NCBI RefSeq assembly: GCF_029101545.1
Contig: NZ_CP118866.1
Span: forward strand, 868,001-932,000
DNA: 64,000 bases
Origin: Amygdalobacter indicium
GTDB taxonomy: Bacteria; Bacillota; Clostridia; Saccharofermentanales; Fastidiosipilaceae
Direction of reading: 5' to 3'
Under the pieces are notes generated by a model. That model was given only the letters and a program-made list of their open reading frames with translations, made no database searches and was not told where the DNA came from. The translations under genes were made by a program, and so were the position numbers. Of the stretch, positions 45,496 through 54,292 are shown one piece after another. Position 1 is the first letter of the stretch. Every line of letters starts with the position of its first letter.

Positions 45496-46620
45496 TTACT
45501 TTTCATTTTCCAACAATTTTCGACTCAAATCCAGGGCCTTACGCACTATCTGGTCCATGTTGTAATAAGCATATTCCGCCATTCTGCCGCCGATATAAAG
45601 ATTTTTCTCCCGCTTGGACAGCTCGAAATAATTTTTGTATTTGTCTTGATTCAGTTGATCGTTAACCGGATAGTAAGGTTCCATCCCCTCCTGCCATTCA
45701 CAGGGATACTCCCGCGTAACTATCGTTGTCGGCTGTTGACCGAAATTAAAATGTTTATGTTCGATAATTCTCGTATAAGGTATACTTCCTTCTGTATAGT
45801 TAACCACAGCATTACCTTGATAATTAGCGATATGCAGCTCCTCGGTTACAAACTTCAAAGAACGGTAAGCCAACTTGCCGAAACGATAAGCAAAATATTC
45901 GTCCAGCGCTCCGGTAAAAATTATTTTATCGGCCAAAGAAGATAAAGCCTCTTTATCTTTTAAGAAATCCGTTTCCAATTTCACCGCACAATCCTGCAAC
46001 AGCTTAGTAACCAATTCCGTATAACCGTTTACAGGTATGCCTTGATAAGGGTCATTAAAATAATTGTTGTCATATGTAAATCTGACCGGTAAACGGCGAA
46101 TAATAAAAGCCGGCAACTCACAACAATCCCGTCCCCACTGCTTCTCCGTATAACCTTTGATTAACTTCTCATATATATCGCGACCGACAAGACTTATAGC
46201 CTGTTCTTCCAAATTACTCGGCTCGGATTTAATTTCATCGCGTTGTTTGGCAATCATATTTTCAGCTTCTTCAGGCGTCCTGACACCCCACAGGCGATTG
46301 AACGTATTCATATTGAACGGCAAATTGTAGATTTCACCCTTATAATTGGCAATAGGTGAATTGGTAAAGCGATTGAATTCAGCATACTGATTGACAAATT
46401 GCCAAACTTCCCGATCGAAAGTATGAAATATATGGGCACCGTAAACATGAACATCTATACCTGCTTGTCGGCGCGTATAACAATTGCCTGCAATATGCGG
46501 ACGCCGATCGATAACCAGACAGCTCTTGCCGGCCTCTCTGAGCCGATTAGCCGTCACAGCTCCGAATAATCCCGCTCCCACTATTAAATAATCATATTGT
46601 GCCTGAGTAGGCTTTTCCAT
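45496..46620 (-). CDS. glf: UDP-galactopyranose mutase
   Basis: Glf is a flavoenzyme that converts UDP-galactopyranose to UDP-galactofuranose, the donor for galactofuranose in cell-surface glycans. The 374-residue protein has the FAD-binding start YLIVGAGLFGAVTANRL and the family segments HIAGNCYTRR, VHVYGAHIFHT, GYTEKQWG and the C-terminal GGRMAEYAYYNMDQ. I start at the ATG at 46620 after GAGG; a GTG 6 bp earlier would overlap that ribosome binding site. galE at 56480-57499 could supply the substrate. No galactofuranosyltransferase is identified, but a GT2 gene lies at 20211-21305. Confidence 0.96.
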   Translation of the reverse strand: MEKPTQAQYDYLIVGAGLFGAVTANRLREAGKSCLVIDRRPHIAGNCYTRRQAGIDVHVYGAHIFHTFDREVWQFVNQYAEFNRFTNSPIANYKGEIYNLPFNMNTFNRLWGVRTPEEAENMIAKQRDEIKSEPSNLEEQAISLVGRDIYEKLIKGYTEKQWGRDCCELPAFIIRRLPVRFTYDNNYFNDPYQGIPVNGYTELVTKLLQDCAVKLETDFLKDKEALSSLADKIIFTGALDEYFAYRFGKLAYRSLKFVTEELHIANYQGNAVVNYTEGSIPYTRIIEHKHFNFGQQPTTIVTREYPCEWQEGMEPYYPVNDQLNQDKYKNYFELSKREKNLYIGGRMAEYAYYNMDQIVRKALDLSRKLLENEK

Positions 46621-46688
46621 AAACACCTCAATAAAACTTTTCTTATATATTACTACAAATTACAGGCGCACAAGCACACTTCCTGCAT

Positions 46689-47162
46689 CTACAACAAAAT
46701 TTCCGCACATTCGGCATTTAAAAATTTAATTAATTCCTGCGGATTCAATTTTAATTGTTGGCCCCGTATTCCGGCTGAAACCAGAATAAAGTCTTTTTGT
46801 AAAACGCTATCGGCAAAAATTGTCGGAAATTGTTTCTTCATACCGATCGGGGAACAACCGCCGCGCACATAACCTGTCAGCGGCAACAAATTATTCAAGC
46901 TGAGCATACTGACACTTTTTACATTAAAACAACGAGCTACCTTTTTCATATCCAAATTTGCAGCTACCGGTAAAACGCAAACAAAATAATCCGGACCGTC
47001 CGTCAAAACTAAAGTCTTGTAAACATTGTCCACATCGACCCCCAAAGTTTCAGCAACATGAACACCGCTCAAATCATTTTCGTCCACATCGTAAGTTAAT
47101 ACATCATATTTAATCTTGGCCTGGTCCAACTTGCGCATCGCATTTGTCTTTTTGATTTTCAT
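46689..47162 (-). CDS. ybaK: Cys-tRNA(Pro)/Cys-tRNA(Cys) deacylase YbaK/EbsC
   Basis: YbaK removes cysteine mis-attached to tRNA-Pro by prolyl-tRNA synthetase. The 157-residue protein is family length. Typical segments are TNAMRKLDQAKIKYDVLTYD, the VYKTLVL strand with conserved Lys, and GGCSPIGMKKQFPTIFAD. GGAGGAATT precedes the ATG. It lies downstream of the exported cyclophilin gene and its terminator. Confidence 0.94.
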   Translation of the reverse strand: MKIKKTNAMRKLDQAKIKYDVLTYDVDENDLSGVHVAETLGVDVDNVYKTLVLTDGPDYFVCVLPVAANLDMKKVARCFNVKSVSMLSLNNLLPLTGYVRGGCSPIGMKKQFPTIFADSVLQKDFILVSAGIRGQQLKLNPQELIKFLNAECAEILL

Positions 47163-47191
47163 AATTCCTCCGCCCGATAAAAGCTATAAAC

Positions 47192-47212
47192 AAACCCGGC
47201 CGTACCGGGTTT
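47192..47212 (-). terminator. Terminator of the exported cyclophilin gene
   Basis: An 8-bp stem AAACCCGG / CCGGGTTT with a 5-nt loop, followed on the minus strand by GTTTATAGCTTTT. It starts 33 nt after the stop codon. Confidence 0.7.
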
Positions 47213-47244
47213 ATTTATGTTGAAGTAATACTAAAGGATATCAC

Positions 47245-47910
47245 TTAATTACGCTTAACAAAATAGGCTTCATCGATTTTCGGTTGATCTTTTATAACCT
47301 GATTAACAGTTTCCAATTTACTTATACTGTCAACAACATTCATTCCGTCAACAACTTTGCCGAAAGCCGCATATTTACCGTTCAAGGAAGCTGCGATATC
47401 GGCACTTGAAGATAAAACGATAAAAAACTGGCTGCTTGCAGAATCCATAGAGACAGCATTACGAGCCATTGAAACAACTCCACGCTCATGATTATCGGCC
47501 AAGGCATTTTTAACACCGTTATCAGCAAATTCACCGGTTATAGTCTCTTTCGCACCGCCTGTACCGTCACCGTTCGGATCGCCGCCTTGAATAACAAAAT
47601 TAGGCACGGCACGATGAAAAGTCAAATTATTATAAAATTTCTGCTTAACCAATTTTTTGAAATTATCAACCGTTATCGGCGCTGTTTTCGGCTCCAAAGC
47701 TATAACAATTTCTCCCCCGTCGGCCATCTTCAACATCACCAAATCCGTTTCTTCTTCACTCCTGACGTATTTGCTCTGTTTTTTGCTCTCCTTAACGCTA
47801 CCTGTAACTTCGTTTTTCGCTTTTTTACAGGACGTGACGCTCAGGCACAAAGTTGTTGCCAAAAACAGTAATAATACTCGCGTATACAATTTATAAATCT
47901 TATTTTTCAT
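47245..47910 (-). CDS. Lipoprotein cyclophilin-type peptidyl-prolyl isomerase
   Basis: A 221-residue cyclophilin with a signal sequence (about 1-27, LYTRVLLLFLATTLCLSVTSC) and a lipobox-like VTSC placing Cys28 as the lipid-attached residue. The cyclophilin core has the active-site FHRAVPNFVIQGGDPNGDG, SMARNAVSMDSASSQFFIV and NGKYAAFGKVVDGM. It should fold proteins on the outer face of the membrane. It closes the envelope-type cluster 47245-54173 and lies 25 bp after an LCP-like gene. Confidence 0.93.
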   Translation of the reverse strand: MKNKIYKLYTRVLLLFLATTLCLSVTSCKKAKNEVTGSVKESKKQSKYVRSEEETDLVMLKMADGGEIVIALEPKTAPITVDNFKKLVKQKFYNNLTFHRAVPNFVIQGGDPNGDGTGGAKETITGEFADNGVKNALADNHERGVVSMARNAVSMDSASSQFFIVLSSSADIAASLNGKYAAFGKVVDGMNVVDSISKLETVNQVIKDQPKIDEAYFVKRN

Positions 47911-47935
47911 TTTTCCTACCTTCTATCAAACAAAT

Positions 47936-49057
47936 TCACATTACAGGTTCGCTTTTTCCGGTTTCTTCAACCTCAGTCTCTTCCGGGGAAGCTAAATTTT
48001 GATAAAACTGCTTCCTTATATTATAAATGTTCATATCTATAATTTGATGCGGTCCCAGCTTAATTTCTCTGATTGTATCCGGATGCGGTAACTGTACACA
48101 ATTTATATCGGCTCCCAACATCATGGAACGATTGACGGTTTTCCAAATTTCGAAACGGGAAGCATCCGTTGTTAAACAGCTGAAAAAAGTTTTAATAAAA
48201 TTCCAGCGTTTAAGCCATGTCAAATCGTGAAACTCTTTTCCGATCTGCTCCAACAAAGTAACCATAACCAAATTGCCTTTTTCAGTCGTTCCGCCTAAGC
48301 CGGCATACGCAACTGCAAGTGTGCCGTCGGCAATTGAAGTTTCCTTATATTGCTTGAAATTCATGTGCTTTACCGCATTACCTCTTTTACCGCCGTTGAG
48401 GAGATTTTCCAGAAACTCCTGATTTTTCTGCAATAATTGTAAGGATGCATCGTCAATTTTCAAAGCTATGCCTTTAATAGAGTCAATCAAATCAACTAAT
48501 TTACTTGCACTAAGCATATAAGTGTTATCAATTGTAATATCCAAATTACGCGCTAAAGTTGAAGCTACACTGTTAACGCCTCCGAGTAACCAACTTTGGC
48601 CTAAAGGATTATTCCCCAAACCGGATAAATTAACGTATAAATTCGGATTGACAAATTGCAGGACCTGCCTCCCTTCGCTTAAATTTTGGCTGAGAATCGC
48701 CATCTGCACGTTACTGTCGGTTTTTTCTTTATCACCGAGATTAAGAATTATCAAATTATGGTGCCAATTATCTTTCCCCGGCTTGTGTGTTTCCTTAGCC
48801 ACCAATTCCTTAAGCGGCTGATCCAAATCATATAATTCCGATTTATATTCTTTGAAATCGATGAAAGCTGCCTGACCGATACCGTTATTGGCATTCTTTT
48901 CCCCTTCGCTCGTGTAAACATAACTGATACGATCTAAAGCGCGATTAACCAAAACTGTTCCCGCCACTGCAACAATAATTATTATGGAAATCAAAAAAGC
49001 GCTGAGCTTCTTCAACCAGGAAAAATTTCTGTTTTTACTTATTTTTTTGGAACGCAT
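47936..49057 (-). CDS. LytR-CpsA-Psr (LCP)-like membrane protein, apparently catalytically degenerate
   Basis: I start at the ATG at 49057, preceded by GAGGTG; the frame extends 16 codons further without one. The 373-residue protein has a short basic N-terminus, one membrane helix (17-37), and an extracellular region (about 100-320) with LCP topology. LNLGDKEKTDSN fits the DsR...RSDT start, FVNPNLYVNLSG the SIPRDtYV strand, and LAVAYAGLGGTTEKG the LaYvRlR segment. LCP enzymes transfer undecaprenyl-phosphate-linked polymers to peptidoglycan and rely on conserved Arg. Those Arg are replaced by Lys, Pro/Asn, Gly and Asn here, while one Asp (114) persists. Probably a binding or regulatory paralogue. 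Alignment is by eye. Confidence 0.68.
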   Translation of the reverse strand: MRSKKISKNRNFSWLKKLSAFLISIIIIVAVAGTVLVNRALDRISYVYTSEGEKNANNGIGQAAFIDFKEYKSELYDLDQPLKELVAKETHKPGKDNWHHNLIILNLGDKEKTDSNVQMAILSQNLSEGRQVLQFVNPNLYVNLSGLGNNPLGQSWLLGGVNSVASTLARNLDITIDNTYMLSASKLVDLIDSIKGIALKIDDASLQLLQKNQEFLENLLNGGKRGNAVKHMNFKQYKETSIADGTLAVAYAGLGGTTEKGNLVMVTLLEQIGKEFHDLTWLKRWNFIKTFFSCLTTDASRFEIWKTVNRSMMLGADINCVQLPHPDTIREIKLGPHQIIDMNIYNIRKQFYQNLASPEETEVEETGKSEPVM

Positions 49058-49114
49058 ATTCACCTCAAATACATTAAAACATCTTTTTACAATTATAATA
49101 CGCAACTTCCGATG

Positions 49115-50560
49115 TCACAATTTATGGATAACATCCTGCGCTATTTTCATCGCCGTCCAAACTGCAGTCATTAAATTATACCCGCCACAATCACCGACTA
49201 AATCCAACATTTCTCCACCGACATAACAATTTTTTGCTTTTTTCAAAGCTAATGTTCTCGGATCAATTTCGTGTAAATCGACACCGCCTAAACTGACTTG
49301 TGCTTCCTGCAGACTTAAAGTTCCCGTTAATTTCAGCGGCCAATGACGCAAAAAATATAAATAATCTGTATAATCATCAGGTGTCGTTTTCGTAATAAAA
49401 GGTTGTAATTCCAGCCATTGTTCAACCAAAACTGTCGCCAACTTGGTCGGTAAAAATCCAACTGTAAAAGTCAGTAAATTCTCTGCCTCCGATTTTTGCG
49501 GCGAATAGATTTTTTGCCATAAAGAAGATAAATCCGCTGCAGCGATATCATAGCAAAAGTCTAAAAGTAAATATGCCTTTTCTTTGGCCGAAGCGGTATT
49601 TTTACCGGCAGCTTTATTAGAGGCAATAAATTTCTTTTCCCAAATATTCAGATATTGTCTGATATTTTCGTCGTAGCAGTTTGTATGTGACGCTTTTTTG
49701 TTCGGAGATAAAAGATTATGATCATAACGCCATTTCACAAAATAATTCGACAAAATCAGGCTCACAATACCGCTTACCCCGTACTTAGTGAATAAAACTT
49801 CTCCTATCTTGGAAATTTGCACATTATCGGGCAGAATCAAAGTACACGCAGCTGCAACTTTTAAGCCGGTCAAGCGCAAATAATTGGGCTTACATTGCAA
49901 CTGTACAAGTCCCGGCAAAATTTCATGACATGCTACTTGAAAATTCTGCTGTAAAATTCGATAAAGTCCTGCCGGCGCATTGGCATCACATTGGCTCAGA
50001 CCACCTCCGGCTAAAACCAAATAGCGTGTATATATCGTTTTTTCCCGTTCAGCATCATCATTTGTATTGTCCGCAATAACCGTAGTCAAGACATATCCGC
50101 CTGCTTTTTCGGTAATTTCGGTCACGCGAGAATTACATTGTAATTCAACTTTATTAGCCGCAACTTGTTGCCATAAATTATCTCTGATTTGTTTAGCCGA
50201 TAAATGGCGGGGATATAACCATTTATCTTTTTCCGTCAAAATTACACCGTGTTCCCGCCAAAACTTGAGAATTTGAGGTAATACCGTTTCTTTTCGGCCG
50301 TGCGTAAATTCCTGCCAAAAGCGTTCTTTTTCCTCCGCTGTCAAACATGACAGGCTGTGATAATAAGAACTGTCCCACGTCGCATTGGCTAAATTACAAC
50401 GACCGTTACCGGTTTTTGCCAATTTACATCCGGGAATCTCCTCACTTTCAAGTAACAAAACTCGCTTATTTTTACCGTTTAAATTCAAAGACGCAGCTAA
50501 AGCCAAGCCGCAAGCACCTGCTCCCACAATAATCAAATCATAATTATTCAACTTATCCAC
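49115..50560 (-). CDS. HI0933/BaiN-type NAD(P)/FAD-dependent oxidoreductase
   Basis: A flavoprotein of the HI0933-like family (also called aminoacetone oxidase-like). The 481-residue protein starts with the dinucleotide fold YDLIIVGAGACGLALAASL. It has the family hallmark KLAKTGNGRCNLAN and ends with YVGGEMLDLVGDCGGYNLM. The substrate is unknown; the name is by family. It starts with GTG at 50560, preceded by AAGGA. It lies between the DUF5711-like gene and the LCP-like gene in the same orientation. Confidence 0.92.
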   Translation of the reverse strand: MDKLNNYDLIIVGAGACGLALAASLNLNGKNKRVLLLESEEIPGCKLAKTGNGRCNLANATWDSSYYHSLSCLTAEEKERFWQEFTHGRKETVLPQILKFWREHGVILTEKDKWLYPRHLSAKQIRDNLWQQVAANKVELQCNSRVTEITEKAGGYVLTTVIADNTNDDAEREKTIYTRYLVLAGGGLSQCDANAPAGLYRILQQNFQVACHEILPGLVQLQCKPNYLRLTGLKVAAACTLILPDNVQISKIGEVLFTKYGVSGIVSLILSNYFVKWRYDHNLLSPNKKASHTNCYDENIRQYLNIWEKKFIASNKAAGKNTASAKEKAYLLLDFCYDIAAADLSSLWQKIYSPQKSEAENLLTFTVGFLPTKLATVLVEQWLELQPFITKTTPDDYTDYLYFLRHWPLKLTGTLSLQEAQVSLGGVDLHEIDPRTLALKKAKNCYVGGEMLDLVGDCGGYNLMTAVWTAMKIAQDVIHKL

Positions 50561-50598
50561 GATATTAAATCCTTACAAGAACTTCGGACCGATTAATC

Positions 50599-51729
50599 CT
50601 AAACACGCAAAACTTTATTTTCCGTAACAATAATTAAGCGATTACGACTATCCAAAGCCAAACGGATAATATTACTGCTGACCTTAAATTTTTCACTTTT
50701 AAAATTACTCATATTAATACGATAAACAGTATTTCCATCGTGCAAAGTTGCATAATTAGCATTAGTAATTAACTTTTCCGGGTTATTGCCTACAGCTACG
50801 GAATTATTTTCATTAGGCTCCGCATCGGATGTATCAACATAGTACAAACGTAAACTTCCCTGGAAAGTTCGAGAAGCCAAAAGCGCAATACCGTTATGCA
50901 CTTCTCTAGCTTCTTTCAATTCCGCCAAAGAAAACCAGTGCTTGAATTTGCGATTTACAAGATGGAAAACATCTGATTCGCTCAACAATACCAAGCTGTT
51001 AACTCGACTTTGCAAAATTAAAGGTAGAGCACCGTTATATGATATTTGATAATTAACCACAACTTTCAACGTATTCAGGCTGAAACGCGTCAAAAGAGGA
51101 TACATTTTTACGCCGTCGGTATTGAGTAAACTTAAATCAAGGAAATTACCGTCCTGCGAAAAAGCGGCTCCCAATAAATAACCTGAATTTTGACGATCTT
51201 TGATGTCATAATCAAACAAATGTTTTCCTTCCGGACTCATCAAACGAACCGCACCCTTGCTTTTATCTCCCTGCATAATCAAAGCTACATGTCCATCGGC
51301 AGATAAACTCGCCCCTTGTATGGAATCCTTAGCCTTAGCCCGATAAACTAAACCGTAACGGTCGAATAAATAATAATTTGTACCGCCTTCATCATAAATA
51401 ACGGCATATTTTAAATTGTTAACCACCTGAGGTTTATTTAACTGCACCGGCTGAGAACGATTGCTGACTCCTTGCATGTTCAGGTATTCGACAGTCCCGG
51501 ATGAAACTTGTAAAACCGTATCGTCAGCAAAAGGATATAAAGTATTAGCATTACCGTCTACCAGAAAACCGTCCAACGGTTTCCTGCCGTTATCAACAAA
51601 AATTTGTTCATCCAAAGCTTTATCTCCGGAAGTCAATAACGGATAAACAAGAAGAAAAAGAACGCCGGCAAACATAAAGATCAAACACAAAACCGACAAT
51701 TTCAATAAATTCTTACTATTCTTCGCCAT
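50599..51729 (-). CDS. DUF5711-like membrane-anchored protein
   Basis: The 376-residue protein has one N-terminal membrane helix (about 10-32), then an extracytoplasmic domain with short repeated strands, e.g. NTLYPFADDTVLQVSSGTVEYL, FDRYGLVYRAKAKDSI and ASLSADGHVALIM. These fit the beta-propeller-like DUF5711 family known mainly from clostridia. No catalytic motif is evident. AAAGGAGTG precedes the ATG. It is 63 bp after the DUF4340-like gene and part of the envelope cluster. Confidence 0.7.
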   Translation of the reverse strand: MAKNSKNLLKLSVLCLIFMFAGVLFLLVYPLLTSGDKALDEQIFVDNGRKPLDGFLVDGNANTLYPFADDTVLQVSSGTVEYLNMQGVSNRSQPVQLNKPQVVNNLKYAVIYDEGGTNYYLFDRYGLVYRAKAKDSIQGASLSADGHVALIMQGDKSKGAVRLMSPEGKHLFDYDIKDRQNSGYLLGAAFSQDGNFLDLSLLNTDGVKMYPLLTRFSLNTLKVVVNYQISYNGALPLILQSRVNSLVLLSESDVFHLVNRKFKHWFSLAELKEAREVHNGIALLASRTFQGSLRLYYVDTSDAEPNENNSVAVGNNPEKLITNANYATLHDGNTVYRINMSNFKSEKFKVSSNIIRLALDSRNRLIIVTENKVLRV

Positions 51730-51792
51730 TGTTCACTCCTTTTAGCTCATATCGTTTAATTGTATCTTAGCAGAAGGTAAAAATAAAGTTAG

Positions 51793-53604
51793 CTAACCTA
51801 AATTTTTACCGATAATTTTCTTGGATCGTGCTAAAGACATTTTAACTAAATTACTCAATTCGCCGGCAAAATCAACTTGTCTGTTCTCATCTTTCAGCTC
51901 ATTTCTGCTGATCAAATAGTGCGTAAATTGATTGTTAATATACAAGTAATAATTTCCGAGGTTAGCTTCATGCAAGGTAAATTTCAATTCATGGCCATCT
52001 TGGAAAATATACTTAATAATGTACGCTGCCTGACTGTCATTATCCAAAAAGCTCGTCTTCCAAGCCAAATCTCCGATATCTATACGCTGCAGCAAATTAA
52101 TAATATCGGCACTTTTCAACCATAAATCGGCGGTCAGACGCTCATTTTGCTTAACAGGTAATTCTGTATAATTTCCTTTTTCATATCTTTCATGCGCCTG
52201 CAATTCTACCTGCTGCGGCATAACAAAACCTTTATCGTCCTTTTTCGCCTTTAAAACTTCCTGTATTAATAATCTTTGATAATTATTCCAAACAATCTGT
52301 TTATCGGCTGCCGGCAATTGCGGAACTACCGAATGTTCTTTGATCAAACTGTAATTAACAAAATTTAATTGTAAATCAGCAGCCTTATCCGGATAAAATG
52401 AGTGAGACTGCAGATCAGGAAAAATTATACTGCATGTATAATTCTGATTACTGATACTGATTTCTTTCACTTCAGAATAAGGAAAAGCAAAAGGTTTACC
52501 GGCCAAATAACTGTGTTTATTCTGTAACAGTCGTTGCAATTTGCCCCGCTCCAACAAATAGACATACGAACTTGAAGAAGTTTTCACATAATAATAGTCG
52601 GCAACTGCCTTTCCGACTGTAATCTCCCAAAAATTATTGTGACCGAGCGAGCCCAGACGACAACGAATTAAAGGCTGCGCAAAACCGTATTTTTCAATTT
52701 GCGTCTCTCTTTCATCTGCCGTATCGGCTAACTCATCCACCACCGTATCGGCATGCAAAGAAGTTAAAGCATCAACTATTGCTTGAATTTTTTCCTGTTT
52801 GGTAACAGTATAAATCGGCCGATAACTCAACCATAAATCTGCTGTTGTATTATCTGTTTTAACAGTTTCCTTCACCGCATCGATATAAAAATCATCCGGC
52901 TTTCTGACAAAGGATAAATAATCCACTTCTTTCCCGCTCATCCGGTTTAAATGTTTATTAACTAAAGCGAACTTGCCTAAGAAAAAAGTCTTAACTTTAC
53001 TGTCAACAGTATAGACTACATTCGAATTGTCAAAGCGTAAATAAAAGTAATCCGTATTTTGGCCGGTAGCGCGCCCGATACTGATAGAAAATTCCTGCCT
53101 GTTAGTAAGACGACATCTTACATAAGCCAAAGGTTGATGCAAACCGTAATTCTCAAGTTCATTTTCTCCGTTGGCCATAATGACATTATAAATTGGCAAA
53201 TCTAATAATGCGTCCAAAATATTACTTATAACTTCCGAATCAACACTATTAATGTTCGGTTGCAACAGCTGCCAGGTAACACCGTGACTGACTGCAGCGG
53301 TATCGGCCAAAGCTTGAGCTATTTTTTTATCGTTTTTAATACTGAACTGTCTTTTGGCTGAAACATTCAAAGTTGAACCCTTATTAAGCAAATAAATACT
53401 GCCCTCTTTATTTTCAATTTTAAGAGAATCAATTTTTTCCGCCTGCAAAGTCAAAAGATTGCCGATTTGTTTATCAACTTCTTTGGTTGCAGCCTTACTC
53501 AAATGCAAATTGGCACCTAAACTGAACAAATAATAAAGAAGCAGACCGCCGAATAAAACAGCGAGAAAATATGCTGCTAAACGTATTACCCTGAATTTAT
53601 TCAT
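51793..53604 (-). CDS. DUF4340-like membrane-anchored protein
   Basis: A protein of about 603 residues with an N-terminal membrane helix (about 8-31) and a large extracytoplasmic part. ENYGLHQPLAYVRCRL and the related IEKYGFAQPLIRCRL suggest two copies of a DUF4340 unit (about 55-235 and 255-360); the motif yGL.qP plus a following iG strand is typical. DUF4340 proteins are often paired with ABC transporters of the Gld type, but none is here. The start is uncertain: ATG 53604 or TTG 53613, neither with a clear ribosome binding site. The upstream gene overlaps or abuts it. Confidence 0.65.
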   Translation of the reverse strand: MNKFRVIRLAAYFLAVLFGGLLLYYLFSLGANLHLSKAATKEVDKQIGNLLTLQAEKIDSLKIENKEGSIYLLNKGSTLNVSAKRQFSIKNDKKIAQALADTAAVSHGVTWQLLQPNINSVDSEVISNILDALLDLPIYNVIMANGENELENYGLHQPLAYVRCRLTNRQEFSISIGRATGQNTDYFYLRFDNSNVVYTVDSKVKTFFLGKFALVNKHLNRMSGKEVDYLSFVRKPDDFYIDAVKETVKTDNTTADLWLSYRPIYTVTKQEKIQAIVDALTSLHADTVVDELADTADERETQIEKYGFAQPLIRCRLGSLGHNNFWEITVGKAVADYYYVKTSSSSYVYLLERGKLQRLLQNKHSYLAGKPFAFPYSEVKEISISNQNYTCSIIFPDLQSHSFYPDKAADLQLNFVNYSLIKEHSVVPQLPAADKQIVWNNYQRLLIQEVLKAKKDDKGFVMPQQVELQAHERYEKGNYTELPVKQNERLTADLWLKSADIINLLQRIDIGDLAWKTSFLDNDSQAAYIIKYIFQDGHELKFTLHEANLGNYYLYINNQFTHYLISRNELKDENRQVDFAGELSNLVKMSLARSKKIIGKNLG

Positions 53605-53609
53605 AATAC

Positions 53610-54173
53610 TCAAAACTTGTTAGGGTGTACCCTCCGAAAATAACGTTGAATCTTAGTTTGAAAATGTTCATCGAGAGAAAGCAAAACGCAATGTTCGGCG
53701 GCAAACGGTTTCAGTCGCTTGGACCTTTGCCATAAAGACGGGGAAGCAACATCCGCCTGGCTTAACGTGATCAGGTAATATTTATATTTTTCCGTAAAAT
53801 ATCCCGGTGTAAAATCATAAGCTGCCCGTTGCTTAGCTTTGTTCCAATCCTCTTCCTTCTCTAAAAGCTGAACATTCTGCAGCTTCAAAAGATCAACTTC
53901 ATATAAAAGCGAACGGCGTTTTTTGCTATAAACTATTGCTACACTAAAGTCGGAATTAATCAAAGAATATTCATACTCAGTTCTTAAAGCATCTTTCATA
54001 TACCACAGCAAAAGCAAAGCCAAGACGCAATAAATCAGGATAATATAAGGAATTTCCCAAAAAATCACACCTGCAGCCACAACAGCGATAAGCAATATTA
54101 TCGCATATAGAAGCTTTAAACTCTTGGGCGCTTTAGTCGGAAATAACTGTTCCACATAAACATCTTCAAGCAT
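53610..54173 (-). CDS. DUF6106-like small membrane protein
   Basis: The 187-residue protein has two membrane helices (about 20-38 and 41-59) and a cytoplasmic-looking domain. TEYEYSLINSDFSVAIVYSKKRR resembles the EYEYt..ngdl.i..i..ksKRk pattern of the DUF6106 family found in clostridia. Function is unknown. It begins a run with the DUF4340-like and DUF5711-like genes, just after the groEL terminator. Confidence 0.55.
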   Translation of the reverse strand: MLEDVYVEQLFPTKAPKSLKLLYAIILLIAVVAAGVIFWEIPYIILIYCVLALLLLWYMKDALRTEYEYSLINSDFSVAIVYSKKRRSLLYEVDLLKLQNVQLLEKEEDWNKAKQRAAYDFTPGYFTEKYKYYLITLSQADVASPSLWQRSKRLKPFAAEHCVLLSLDEHFQTKIQRYFRRVHPNKF

Positions 54174-54240
54174 ATTACTACCGTACCTTTGAATTATTTA
54201 CCTTTAATTTTAGCATAATATATCACACAATATATTAAAA

Positions 54241-54270
54241 AAGCAGTGTACTCCTGCAAGTACACTGCTT
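54241..54270 (-). terminator. Intrinsic terminator of groESL
   Basis: A perfect 12-bp stem AAGCAGTGTACT / AGTACACTGCTT with a 6-nt loop, ending in TTTTTT on the minus strand. It starts 22 nt after the groEL stop. Confidence 0.9.
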
Positions 54271-54292
54271 AATTTACTTAATAGGCGAATTA

